Positions 20,068 through 30,935 of a DNA stretch of 64,000 nt are shown one piece after another; the first letter of the stretch is position 1; each line of letters begins with the position of its first letter. The DNA lies in NCBI GenBank assembly GCA_963662175.1, contig OY759218.1, positions 49,917,427 to 49,981,426 of the forward strand, written 5' to 3'. This stretch comes from Aradus depressus (Eukaryota > Arthropoda > Insecta > Hemiptera > Aradidae). Under the pieces are notes generated by a model. It saw nothing but the letters and a program-made list of their open reading frames with translations, did not search any database and had not been told where the DNA came from. A program made the position numbers and the translations under genes.

Positions 20068-20616
20068 TATACATCTATGGTGGGCTGGTTCATTACACCT
20101 AGGGACCTAAGCACTCAGTGCTTTTATCCCTTCCCTGGAAGCGCTTGGCTTCCCCCTTATTATATTACCTATATGCCTATATTTATACTAACTTATACTA
20201 CCTGACCCAAGTCCTTCATGGAGTGCTCAGTCTCCCAGTTTCCTTAATGAACCTAAGAATGCTCTCATAGTCCAATCTTCTAAAGTCTTCCTCTGCGATT
20301 GCATCTCTACCAAAGATGTGGAATCTTATTCGCGCATATCCCGAGCAGATACCCAGGAAGTGTGCCGCCGTTTCATCTTCTTCCCCACATCTATCGCAGG
20401 TAGGACTGTCCCTGACTCCCACAGTGTGTAGATGTCTATTGAACGGACCATGTCCTGTGAGAACTCCAGTCAGTTGCCTGAGCTCGTTCCTTTTGAGGTT
20501 CAGGATCTCGTCTTTCAGAACCCTGGACTCCCCTCCCAGGAACATCTTCGACTGCCTGCATGTGGTCTTTTCTCTCCAAGTACGCTCCAAAAGGTCCTTA
20601 GTCCATTCTTTGATTA
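20068..20616 (-). mobile_element. Non-LTR retrotransposon fragment (3' end, family L1)
   Basis: The minus-strand frame from 20590 to 20216 gives 124 residues containing RNELRQLTGVLTGHGPFNRH and CDRCGEEDETAAHFLGIC, the Cys-His finger typical of the C-terminus of jockey/I/R1-type LINE proteins, with a stop at 20216. A short 3' UTR follows to 20068. It is 5' truncated. The reverse transcriptase is absent. A more decayed relative lies at 46549-46805. Confidence 0.8.
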
Positions 20617-20846
20617 ACTTTCGGTATTGCTAACATCTTCAGCCACGACTTAACAAATACTAAATTGAAGTTCAACTAGGTAGTTTACAATCCAAACGGT
20701 AGGTAGGTATCCTTTTTCAGCCCCTACGGGGTTTTCCTATCCTTCTGTACAGTTAATATTTGAAATATGTTAAAACATAAAAAATGACATTTCGTCCCAA
20801 ATTGGGATCTTAAAAATAAAAAATTTGAAATAGTATGTGTTGATTA
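20617..20846 (-). repeat. 230-bp direct repeat, right copy
   Basis: Continuous with the rest of PLE copy 1 (TTGATTAAATGCATATATGA follows, as at 51200 in copy 2), so this is the original sequence and the left copy is the duplicate. Confidence 0.8.
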
Positions 20847-21239
20847 AATGCATATATGAAATGAATTAAAGATAACAATTGTTAATATATGAATAAAAAT
20901 AAAATAAAAAGTTCTATAAAAAAAAAATATACAGTTTTTTGAGAGAGTAAGTACGTATACACAGAGACTGGATGATTATATTATTGGCGATAAAAGGGGT
21001 GAGTATTTGAGATTGATCTGATCGTTCATACAATTTCCTTTTTGTAGCGCTCTGTTTATTTCTAGTTGTTCCAGTGAGTACCTTTGTCACAAAAATGTAG
21101 GTATTGTATGCCTGTATTTATATCGGAATGGTGTTTGTTTTCGTTGATGTGTTGTGCGAAAGTTGATTTTACTGAGTTATATGATGTGTCGGTATTTAGC
21201 CCTATTTCTGATACGTGTTCTTTTACCCTATCTTTAAAT

Positions 21240-21548
21240 TGTCTCCCGGTTTGACCTATATAAACAAAATTACAAGAACTTTATTTTAGTTGGTAAACCC
21301 CGCTTTTTTCTTCTGTTTTTATTTTGTCCTTAGTGTTGTTGAGATGTTTGTATAGAGTATTATTAGTTCTGAAGCCTACCCAAAAGTCCTCTTTTTTAAG
21401 TATATTTCCTATCTGTTCTGAAATTTTTCCAAAATACGGTAATCCCACCCATTTTTTAGTCCCTGTATTATTTGTTGTGTCTAGTTTTGAAATGTCTTTT
21501 AAATGTATTCTGTTTATGACTCTACGTCTTATCTTATCAATAATGTGA
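21240..21548 (-). pseudogene. PLE GIY-YIG endonuclease remnant
   Basis: The minus strand encodes the same segment as 51600-51990, including GVYQLKY-type sequence and the region around YIGQTG. PLE proteins join a reverse transcriptase to a C-terminal GIY-YIG nuclease. Only the nuclease part is left and the frame is broken: the track on this strand shows no long uninterrupted ORF. Confidence 0.6.
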
Positions 21549-21619
21549 CTATTGAATTCGTTTTCTTTTGCTATATTATTAATGATGCCTAACCTGAGTT
21601 AACTTCAATTTAGTATTTG

Positions 21620-21670
21620 TTAAGTCATGGCTGAAGATGGTAGCAATACCGAAAGTACTCCCATATTATA
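21620..21670 (+). ncRNA. Hammerhead-like motif at the inverted end of PLE copy 1
   Basis: Same family A core as in copy 2, but on the strand opposite to the PLE coding sense: CTGAAGA (21631-21637), U, GGUA-GCAA-UACC, GAA, AGUACU, C, CCAU. Here AUGG precedes the box, so helix I is a perfect 4-bp AUGG/CCAU. Confidence 0.6.
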
Positions 21671-22239
21671 TATTATTTGTGAAATAGACAATATTTTTTA
21701 AAAAAACATACGTTTTATTTATTTTTATACATAAATAGGTCTAAGTACACTACAAGCCTCAGGGAACTGATCAAGCCTTACAAAGAAATTCCAATTAAAA
21801 AGGGGCTCATTGAGGTTTGACTGATATTATAGGTTTATAAAAAAGAAAAGGAATAGGTTCATACAATCATCTTTAGGAGAAAGAATTATGCATACGTTTC
21901 CCGCATTAGTTAGGGTATTAATTCTGCAGGTAAAAAGAGTATAGAAAATTGTGAATTCCAAAACTGGACAATATGTATTGTTACTTAATTTGTTGTACGA
22001 CAATAAATGAAATATAATTGCATAACGATATGATACGTAATTATCAATTTAACCTTGGCGAACATTGTATATGTTGTCCTATGCTACTTGGATATCTAGA
22101 GTAGCTCGGTAGTAATTACTGGAACTTACTCTTTGGAGTCCCGTCTTATCAACATGTATCGATTTCGGCTTTGTAAATATGTCTGTTATGATAATATTAT
22201 GAAATAATGTATTTAAACTTTTTTTCCCGTTTTCTTAAA

Positions 22240-22575
22240 TTTTTTTTTCATGTTTCCTGTATTGAGTTGTTTTAACTAGCCTTATTTTATTAGTCTTTTT
22301 GCTGTCATGTCTGTCATAGGAAAGGTAAGGAATTTTATCTATCCAATTTTATCTATTATCATATTTTTTAAAAATATTTAATAATTATTAAGTTGGGTTG
22401 AAACCCATCAGAAAACAATATTTCAATTGTAAAATTATTTAAACATTTTTTTAAAGCTTTTCCAGCTGCGTACAAAGTTATTTACATTGAAGTCAACTAA
22501 TAATAAATTAATTTTGAACCTCCATCTTATAAAATTTTATATTTTATTTTGGATGAGTTGTATCTAGTGATAATA
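22240..22575. repeat. Local duplication B, copy 2
   Basis: Partner of 18962-19295. Differs by scattered substitutions and AT-rich indels, ending TTTTGGATGAGTTGTATCTA. The two copies bracket PLE copy 1 and an ITE fragment. Confidence 0.8.
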
Positions 22576-22939
22576 CAAGAAAAGCAAATTTGCAAACTTG
22601 GACCTATATTTCCTAGAGCAGAAAAAACAGAAAGTGGGCGTGTTATGGATGTTTCGAACGATCGCAACTCCAATTATAGTGCAGCTATAAAATTAGGAAT
22701 GGACTCATTTTACTCCTCTTGGAAAGTGCTTCAATTGTATATACTACCCAGAAAAAAATTTAACATTATGAATTTTATATACCTTAATACTCATAAATTT
22801 TAAGGTATTGTGGTTCCGTTTATTCTCTCAAGGCTTACCAAGTTTCATGAGACTTGTTACTGTTTCAAAAGAATTATTGAAATATTTAACATTATTGAAC
22901 AAACTATGAACTTCGTTATGCTCTACCTCCTTCGAAGTT

Positions 22940-23465
22940 GATTTTCTTATATAAAAAAAGTCGTCGGTGAATCACCGGCAATGTATTACCCCAGAAAAAA
23001 ATTAATCATTTAAGTTCTGCCTCCAAAAAAATAATAGTTGATAAGGGCTTCTGAATCCGTGTCTTCTGTGTCCATACATTCATTACTTCGTCAGTTATTA
23101 GGGTTTTTGATTCGGAAAATTAATAGGTTATTGAGTTTTGAATTAAAATATTAAATTTCACATCGATACACTTATTACAAAGGCATTTTTGGGGTTTTTG
23201 AGTTGAGCTTCTCCTCCCTTTCGGCCTATTCTGATGAAAATTAATATGTGTCATTCTCATAGGGCTTTGAATTTACATATGATATTTCGAGTCAATACAT
23301 TCATTGCAACGGCAGTTATTAGGGTTCCCCAGCTAAGTGTGCTTGCTTACTGAGCGGATCGCGGGTTTGAAAGCCGGCCGAGGACCTTAATGAATAACTA
23401 ACTATACGAAGTATAGGGGAAATTATGCAATCGGTCAGAAATTCATCGAGTTTTCCAACTTATAT
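22940..23465 (-). repeat. ITE copy, rearranged, plus SINE-1 fragment
   Basis: Starts with AGTCGTCGGTGAATCACCGG (the 3' terminal hairpin in reverse). Two to three monomers follow, each with TAATATGTGTC- or CATTCATTNC-type phrases. At 23335-23395 a SINE-1 head (ACTGAGCGGATCGCGGGTTT then GCCGGCCGAGG) interrupts, then a plus-orientation ITE 5' end (GAAGTATAGGGGAAATTATG) lies at 23405. It stops about 80 bp before the first GST exon. Confidence 0.65.
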
Positions 23466-23542
23466 TTATTATGTTGTGCTACACTAAACATTTATCCATT
23501 TGAAACATCTAAATAAAAACAAAATGACATTTTTTTTTTCAG

Positions 23543-26500
23543 CCACTTTTGTACTCTTATTGGCGGAGCTCTTGCGCCTGGCGTGTTCGTATTGGTATGT
23601 ATACATTACTATTTTTCATATTTTCTTCCAGAAGCGCTGATTTCTGTAATATGCCTTATTTTTCATAATGATTTTAATTTGTGTAGCATTAAACCTGAAA
23701 GAAATTCCTTACGATATTAAGCCTGTGAGTTTGATGAAAGGTGGTGGAGAACAACATTCAAATGAATTCCGAGATATTAACCCTATGGAACATGTGCCCG
23801 CTTTGCAGATTGATGGCAGTACATTAATTGAATCTGTAAGTAACCCTAAATTTTATTAAATAATTGGTTAACTGTGAGCCATTACACCATCATAATGAAT
23901 ATTATTTGTTTTTAAGTTTCTATATTACTTTAAATTAGTAATAAACGACAGTATAGAAATTTTGGCCCGGGTTCGATATTAAGGGGCTGAGTAATTGATG
24001 TGAACTATTACTTGATCAGGAAGTATATATTTTTTAATATCATATTTGTATTCCATAAACATTATTTTGTCGTGATAATCCATTATAGTGTATATATGTA
24101 ATACACTATAGTGTATATAAGACACTATATAAGTAAACCTTAATGTAATAGTGTAATACACTGTCTTCATAATATACCATAGGAGTCATTGTCTTAATAA
24201 TACACAATAGAAGCCTATTGTCTATTATCAAGACTACAGTGAATTATTGAAATAATGAACGACACCTGTTGATTTTCAGCCAAATGGGCAAGCGGGAAGG
24301 GGGGACTATGGGGGAAGCTAAACTAAAACTCTAATATCTACCGTTGTAATGAATGTATTGACACGAAATTTTATGTGTAACTTCAAAGCCATATAATGAA
24401 GACACCTATTATTCATCCAAAGCGGAGGGGGCTCAATTGAAAAATCTCAATAACTGCCGATGTAATAAATGCATCAACATGAAATTGTGTATTTAAATTC
24501 AAAAACCCATAAGGATGGCATCTACTAATGTTCCGCGAAATCAGTCGAAGGAAGGGAGATCAGAGTAGGGGGGCTCGACTCAGATACCCTAATAACTGTC
24601 GATGTGATGAATATATCGACATAAAATATAGTATGAAGATTCAGAATCCTCTATGTAAGTTATATATTGAGTTTTAGCCCAAACGATCAATTGGCAGGAG
24701 AGCGAAAACGTAATTGATTAATTCGTGCTGTGGAATGTGTGATTCACCGACGCCTTTTTTAATTCTGAAATCTCAATAAAACAATATTTATGAGAGAATA
24801 TATACTATTACCTTTTTTTTTATTTTTCAGTTGAACATAATGTATTATTTGGAAGAAACGAGACCACAGCGAGCGTTATTGCCTCAGGATTTACTTAAAA
24901 GAGCTAAAGTAATTTGAAACTTAACTAACTAATTATTATATTTATATTCTGGGGTGTTTTCTGCCAAACCACCTTAGTTCCGAGCTTAAGATCGTAGGTT
25001 CGAGCCCTGGCCGAGGCCCTTAGTTTATTTTATCTGGATGGTAAAATAAACTTTAGCACGCCGTCCTTCGGATGGGACGTTAAGCGATGGTCCCGAGCTT
25101 GTACGATGTCAGGTACTCGTTAAAGACCCCTACCCTAGGTGAATAAAAATTTAGGGTAGGCAAAATTTAGGACTCTAGGGAGTCCTAAATTTTGGGTCGG
25201 GCTCATGTCCACCAGAGTGACGAAAGAGCGCTGTGGTAATAAGCGATATGACCTCGAAGTTAAAGCCCGGGCATGAGTCATAATAACTAACTAACCTTAG
25301 TTCTTAAAAACATTAATAGAATCAATTAAGTAGAGAATCTGACCCTTGGAATTTAGCAATTTTGCTATTTCAAAGGAGAAATCAAAACATTATTTTGGGC
25401 GGTCCCCTTGGCGGCAGAAGCTTGGATTTAAATGTTCTCAATGAACAATTTCTCGTTGAAATTTAGTGTTAGAATAATTTTGAAGGTGTTCTCTACTATA
25501 ACATTTCTTATCATGAATAATACATTTTTTCAGGTTCGTGAAATATGTGAAGTGATAACGTCTGGAATTCAGCCACTTCAAAACTTATGCGTTTTAATTT
25601 ATGTTGGCGAAGACAGGAAAACAGAATGGGCTCAACATTGGATTAACAGAGGATTTTGTGGTATGTTGCGATTTTGTTTACTTACTAAGAGCTAGTAACC
25701 AGAGCGGTACTGGCAACAATGGGTAACACAGCTAGTACGTTAATCGTATAATAAAGTACATTCTGCTATTACGTATGCATTTCAAACTCTAAAACTGAAA
25801 TATTTCTTCTTCTATAATAATAATATTTATTTTCGTTAAACCATAACATGGTAATAGGATAAATGTGTACTTTGAAATAAGTTAGTATATGAGTAATAAA
25901 AAATGTAATAAATATGAAATAGTAATGAAAATATTAAGCAAAAGAGGATTCGAAAATCTTCCTTCTTCCTGGTATCGTAATCACGACTAGTATTGTTGGG
26001 GAGGAAAATTATCTAAACTGTATTTGACTATTTTTTGACATCAAATTTAAAAAATTGACTTCGGATAACAAAAGAGAAAAAGAACCACATTGGTTGCCGA
26101 ATTATGAAAAGCATAAAAAAAGTAGAACGGAAAATAGGCATGGTATTTTAGCCTACAATTTCTTTCATTATCTGGGATCGTTACCAAAAACAATAGGGTT
26201 CTGTCCAATGGCTTAATAAACATTTATATATAGATATTGTGTAACATCCAAACAAACACATAAACTTGGAAAAAATATAAAGAAAAAGATATGTTTTTTA
26301 AAATGTTGTCTATTTCACAAGATATATAAAATGTATGTTAAGTCGTGGTATCTGTTAAGTATATGTATATCGTGTTTGTTGAGTCGTGGCTGAAGATGGT
26401 AGCAATACCTAAAGTACTCCCATATATTTTATATACTTTGTGAAATAGACAATATTTTAAAAAAACATGTTTTTCTTTATATTTTTTATTAAGTGTTTCA

Positions 26501-27508
26501 CAATATCTCCACAAAAATGTTAAGTATCATTAAAAAACTCAAAGCCTGCTGACTCAAAAACCTCGCTTCACTTTGTCATTAAATATTTTTTTCTGTTTTC
26601 AGCTGTTGAGAAGCTCCTGTCTGTGTCTGCTGGCAAGTATTGCGTTGGGGATGAAATTACATTGGCTGATTGCTGTTTGGTACCACAGGTCTTTAATGCC
26701 AGGAGGTAACAAGCTTAATCTCTTTATTATGACAATAGAAAATGTAAACAGTTTCTCCGTGAAACGGCGTAAGCGCCAAATGTCATATACTAGAAGGTGT
26801 TCCGCATCTGAAATGAAATGAAAAGAAATTTTATTATTTTGGGACCGAGGTCCCCTAAGAATAAATACAGAGTCAAGAGGACAAGGAAACAATGAAATAA
26901 AGTATCAGTAGGACGTACAAAGAATAAATACAATAGTAAATAAATTAGCGCTTCAGTGGAGAAAAACTGGACAATGTGAATATATATATATAGATAAATA
27001 AATAATTAACATGAAAAACATAAAATTAACAGCTTAGTTATGAAGAATAAGAAAACAAGATGATAAATATGAATAAAATAAAATAAATAATTAAAAATAG
27101 ACAGAGCTTAATACAATTATGGTTAAATATAAAAGAGAAGGAAGGATGTCCAGACAAGGTTTGAAATAAAATTAATTTTAGAAAGTAGGGGTAGATTGGA
27201 AAAGTGTGAAGAGAAAGAAGAAGAAAAATAGAAATAATAATTATAAAATAAAATAAAATGAATGAATGGTAAAAATATGTGAATTTAACAAAATATGAAT
27301 AATATTTATTATGATAGAATAATTTAAGTAATATGCAATGGTTTCCTGGCTTAATTATTTATTTTATTTTTCTGAAATCAGGTTTCAAGTGGATTTGCGA
27401 CCGTATCCAACGATTTTGAAAATTGATCGAGAACTAGAAAATCATCCTGCGTTCAGATCCGCTCATCCTTCAAGCCAACCTGACTGCCCACCGGAAGCTG
27501 CTAAATGA
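23543..27508 (+). CDS. GSTZ1: Zeta-class glutathione S-transferase / maleylacetoacetate isomerase
   Basis: Exons by GT-AG sites and matching phase: 23543-23594, 23687-23835, 24831-24908, 25534-25660, 26603-26705, 27382-27508 (TGA). About 212 residues result; zeta GSTs are about 215, so only a short first exon with the start codon is unassigned upstream. The N-terminal thioredoxin-like domain shows SSCAWRVRI (the family motif is SSCSWRVRI, whose Ser and Cys contact glutathione), then NPMEHVPAL and YYLEETRP. The helical domain has SGIQPLQNL and [15 protein letters not shown]. The enzyme isomerises maleylacetoacetate to fumarylacetoacetate in cytosolic tyrosine/phenylalanine breakdown. AATAAA lies at 27657-27662. 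A SINE-1 and an ITE sit in its introns. Confidence 0.93.
24245..24775 (+). repeat. ITE copy, 5' truncated
   Basis: Contains about four monomers (GNCGATGTNATGAATNNATC recurs near 24350, 24460 and 24600), then CAAACGATCAATTGGCAGGA and GTGATTCACCGACGCCTTTT, the 3' end. It lies in the GST intron before the exon at 24831, ending only about 65 bp from its acceptor. Confidence 0.7.
24970..25310 (+). mobile_element. SINE-1 copy, head truncated
   Basis: Begins in the B box (GATCGTAGGTTCGAGCCCTG), then the full body (CACGCCGTCCTTCGGATGGG, GGCTCATGTCCACCAGAGTG) and tail GCATGAGTCATAATAACTAA. It is intronic in the GST gene. Confidence 0.85.
25815..25865 (-). repeat. 3' tail of non-LTR element (T1 family)
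   Basis: TAATAATAATATTTATTTTC then GTTAAACCATAACATGGTAA and TAGGAT: reverse complement of the T1 tail, with a TAA-type microsatellite at its end. Intronic in the GST gene. Confidence 0.55.
26245..26525. mobile_element. Foldback element, PLE-terminus family A
   Basis: The arms AAAGAAAAAGATATGTTTTT and its complement, with TGTCTATTTCACAA on both sides, fold over a short centre. The plus strand carries CTGAAGATGGTAGCAATACC (26390-26409) followed by TAAAG instead of GAAAG, so its hammerhead-like core has lost a key G. The termini match those of PLE copies 1 and 2, but there is no coding region. Confidence 0.7.
26812..26935 (-). repeat. 3' tail of non-LTR element (T2 family)
   Basis: Begins TGAAATGAAATGAAAAGAAA (the microsatellite tail in reverse), then TTATTTTGGGACCGAGGTCC with a GGGAC/GTCCC mini-hairpin. 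Copies of the same 3' end lie at 43790-44104 and 61455-61570. A 3' hairpin plus short repeat tail suggests a CR1/L2- or RTE-like LINE; class uncertain. Confidence 0.6.
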
Positions 27509-27656
27509 ATATTTCTCTATTTAAGCATTTTGATTACTCAATTTCTGCAGAGTATAAGCAATGAATATATGCATATTCAGTGTACATTTTAATGAGTATA
27601 TTCAGTGTACCAGCGATGAATATAGTTCAGTTAGAAGAAAAAATATAAATGTGGAA

Positions 27657-27662
27657 AATAAA
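27657..27662 (+). terminator. Polyadenylation signal of the GST zeta gene
   Basis: AATAAA 149 bp after the stop codon, with no better candidate closer. It defines a short 3' UTR. Confidence 0.6.
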
Positions 27663-27669
27663 AATTCTA

Positions 27670-28750
27670 ATTGAGGTGTAGGGTGCTACCTTATTTGTTA
27701 TCTTTTATTTGCGTTAACAATTTATTTTTAATGTTAATCTACTCAACATATCTTTGTTATGGTGTATTTTGAATGTTTTTTTGTGTTGAGTTGGTTTGTA
27801 CAGAGTGTCTTCAAATGAAATTTCACAACATTCAAGAAAGGATCTGACGTGGCATTTAATTCCGAGTAGAAAGTTTCGATGAAGATGGATCCTCATATGT
27901 ACCACATGTTACTGAGTTACGCAACGAATCCTTATTAACATATTCTGTCATCCCTAACACCGTACGTACCTTAGTGTTTGAGTTATGATGTTTCAAATGC
28001 TGGAAAATACTCATAAAATCTTATTTTATTCTAAAATTAGCTCAATTACCATCCCCTGTTGACTGTTAATTTTGAAAGATTCGATTAGCTAAACAATTTC
28101 CTTGGATTGTTTGTATTGTGTCTAGTTCTAGTTCGGATATGCGTTTTCTAGTATACGAAATGCAATTAATTTTCATCCTTATGAGCGCTTTTATTTGTAT
28201 TATGAACTAAAAAAAATTACCTTGAAGATTTGTTAGTGTTAATTTTTAACGACCGGATTTATGTGCACTAAAATATGCCATACAGTATGCAATAAACAAC
28301 AATAAAACAGCCTAAAATAAAAAGAGCGTTTAAAAGTTACAAAATATACCATTAAATATTAAAAATGATATCATAAGCAAGAAATATCGTTTCAAAAAAA
28401 TTAATATAGAATAAAAAGAAAATGTCTGCTATATAAATTTCTCGATATTCATTGCAAGAGGAATTCGAACTTATTTTATTCTAAAATGCAAGTATGCAGT
28501 TGTCTGTTCACGATTCATGATATCTATAAAAACAAAATGCAATTGAAACAATGTAAGGGCAAAGTATATAATATTTTACATTAATACCTACCAGTTGCAT
28601 AGGCCAAAGTCATATTACTGTCATATTTTTTGATAATCTTTTAGGCAAGGAGTGAATACTGTGGCATTTTCTCTGTTAATTTTTAATAAAATGTGTAGAA
28701 ACTTAGCATTTCTCATTTCAAATGCCTAAATTAAATAAACTGTGGCATAG
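27670..28750. other. Intergenic, nothing recognised
   Basis: AT-rich DNA between the GST gene and the gypsy element. I see no exon-like or repeat-family sequence. Confidence 0.45.
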
Positions 28751-28814
28751 CCACATGTTATTTTATATTTTAATATATATATTTTTAATATTGTTTAATT
28801 AAAAATATATATAC
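28751..28814 (+). repeat. 5' LTR remnant of the gypsy element
   Basis: The 64 bp from CCACATGTTATTTTATATTT to AAAAATATATATAC are nearly identical to 32951-33014. After this the sequence jumps straight into gag, so the rest of the LTR, the primer site and the gag start are gone. The break lies in AAAAATATATATA, which occurs twice in the 3' LTR. Confidence 0.75.
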
Positions 28815-29654
28815 GATGAAAAAGTGCAGTTTTTATCTTTATGCCTGACGGGGGAGAGCCTTAGCATCTACAAGAACATGTCTCGGTCAGACCAAGGGGA
28901 TTTCGCCCTCGTATGTAGGACCATAGGGGTTAAATTAGATCCTCCCGAGCGGCGGGAGCTCAAGAAAGATGAATTCAAAGGGCAGCGGCAAGCGAGGGGC
29001 GAGTCTCTGACACAGTTCGCCACCGCCCTGGAGACTCTCTACAACGATGCCTACCGGGAGAGAGTTGGGGAGGCGGTGCGACATGAAACCTTGAAGGACC
29101 ACTTCCTGGAGGGTCTCCGGGACAAAAATATCCGATTTCAGGCTGCGCTAACGTCCCCTGACACCCTAGAGTCCGCACTAACCAGGGCTTTGAAAATGGA
29201 GGTTATAGCTCTGCGTCATGGCTCAACGTCGTTTGCCGCCGAGGTTCAGGATACGGGTGATAGCCAGGTTGTAGCGCCTACTGACCCTATCCCGGGAACC
29301 TCAGTGTTTTACACGAAGCTGCGAGAGCAAGATGAAACGATAAAGGCCCTTACGAGGGCAGTGGAGGAGCTGGTGGTTGAAAAGGAGACGAAGCGAGCGG
29401 ATAGAGGCCGAAGGAGTCTGGTCTGCTGGGCGTGCGGCAGGTCGGGACATATCCGAGCCCACTGTTCGGTGAAGCCACCCAAAGGGAAACAGATGCCGGC
29501 CGCTGATGAGGACCTTTCAGTGGTCGATCTCTCCATGGTCCCTACCGTCGGGGAAGACGACGACGGACTCCGGGAGAATTACGTAGACCTCAGCGTGAAT
29601 AGGGTTCCAGTGAGGGCTCTTGTTGACTCAGAGTTTCACGCTACTCAGCGCTGA
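28815..29654 (+). pseudogene. gag: Gypsy gag, N-terminally truncated
   Basis: The frame is open for 280 codons from the LTR junction. It has a retrotransposon gag core (LTQFATALETLYNDAY, ETLKDHFLEGLRDKNIRFQA) and near residue 200 a CCHC zinc knuckle CWACGRSGHIRAHC at 29423-29464, which binds RNA. The frame leads into the protease region, VPVRALVDS, and is then lost by a frameshift around 29637. Confidence 0.85.
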
Positions 29655-30690
29655 TCTGGCACGTTGTTTAGGGGTTCACCCCCGTGAAGAGTATGGTCGA
29701 GGGTTGCGCAGTGCTAATGGGGGAACAATTTTTACCCACGGGCTGGCTGAGGTGATTATAACAGTGGGGGGTAAGCCCTACGGTCATAAAGTTGTCATTG
29801 GCGACATCTGGCGTGACCTCATTCTGGGTGTCGACTTCTTGGAAGACAAGTAAATCCAACTGCTGTTTGGACGCGGAGTCTTGAGAACTGACCAAGGCGA
29901 TATCCCCCTGCGCTCGCCAAAGTCTGGAAACAAAAGAGTCGACACCATTGCAGCAGTGGATGTTTTCATTGGAGAAAATACTGTGGTTCCAGGGAGACAC
30001 GAAGTGGTCGTAATGGCGCAGCTCTCGGGCCCGGTGGCCGACGGCACGGAAGTAATCTTCGACCCCCGGATAAGTAATGAGCGAATATGCTTAGCTCGGG
30101 TGATGGCGATAGTTTCCCATGGGTCCATCCCTTTACGAGTTATGAATGCAGGGCCGGAAGCAGCAACTCTTTTTGCAGGTACTCGGGTGGGTCAGGTGGA
30201 GGGAAAAAAAGAACCTGTGATCAATGCCGAAATTTCCGAGGAGGCCGTTTGCTGTGGCTCGGGTACTCGGGATGTGGATGAACTTTTTAAAATACAGTCC
30301 ATGGATTTGAAAGAGGAACAGTGGAAGGAGGTAATCCGGTTATTGCGAGAGTTCCGAGATATCTATGCCAAAGGTCCACAGGATCTGGGCAGAACAGGGC
30401 TAGTGAGACATCGGATAGAGACAGGGGATAACCGACCTATCAAACAGCCATTCCGGCGAATCCCTTTCCAACGTCGGGCGGAAGTAGAGCAGCTGGTCAA
30501 CGATATGCAGGGGCAGGGGGTGATAGAGCCGTCAACGTCTCCTTGGTCGAGCCCTATCATGCTAGTAAAAAAAAAAAGACGGGAGCACGAGATTCTGCGT
30601 CGACTACCGCCGCCTCAACGCCGTGACGAAGAAGGATGCGTACCCCCTTCCGAGAATCGACGACATCCTAGACAATTTGTCGGGGGCTAG
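29620..30690 (+). pseudogene. pol: Gypsy protease and start of reverse transcriptase
   Basis: Continues the polyprotein in another frame: aspartic-protease body (VIITVGGKPYGHKVVIGD, ILGVDFL) with an in-frame TAA at 29851, then a linker and the RT fingers ([39 protein letters not shown]). The frame breaks in a run of A at 30568-30577. The catalytic ALVDSG-type motif is damaged at the upstream frameshift. Confidence 0.85.
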
Positions 30691-30928
30691 GTACTTCTCT
30701 TCGCTCGATCTGGCTGCTGGTTACTGGCAGGTGGAAATGGAGGTGCAGGACAAGGAAAAAACTGCGTTTATCACGAGCGAAGGGTTGTTCCAGTTCAGAG
30801 TCCTACCATTTGGACTCCTTAACGCTCCAAGTACATTCCAGCGACTGATGGATGCAGTACTGAGCGGCTTAAAGTGGAAGGTCGCCATGGTATATTTGGA
30901 CGATATAGTCGTAGGAGCACCTGGATAG
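30623..30928 (+). pseudogene. pol: Gypsy reverse transcriptase core
   Basis: Encodes [32 protein letters not shown] and the catalytic YLDDIVV box. RT motifs A ([11 protein letters not shown]) and C (YLDD) are both intact, but the frame ends at a TAG (30926-30928) where a small deletion shifts the reading frame. Confidence 0.9.
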
Positions 30929-30935
30929 ACTCAAA

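Larger units (their letters stand above)
19735..21725 (-). mobile_element. Penelope-like element, truncated copy 1
   Basis: In minus orientation it carries the C-terminal GIY-YIG endonuclease part (about 21548-21240), nearly identical to the second copy at 51600-51990, then a 3' region with the hammerhead-like motif. The right end (21600-21725) is an inverted copy of the terminal sequence GAAGATGGTAGCAATACCGA. That inverted-terminus layout is common in PLEs. A non-LTR fragment (20068-20616) lies inside. Reverse-transcriptase sequence is missing. Confidence 0.75.

Noticed and set aside
20316..20633. Plus-strand ORFs across the LINE fragment
   Set aside because: They are antisense shadows of the minus-strand frame that holds the Cys-His finger.
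23525..23542. In-frame ATG in front of the first visible GST exon
   Set aside because: ATGACA plus the T tract is out of frame with the exon by one base, and a T-rich acceptor ends exactly before CCACTT; the start codon is more likely in an upstream exon.
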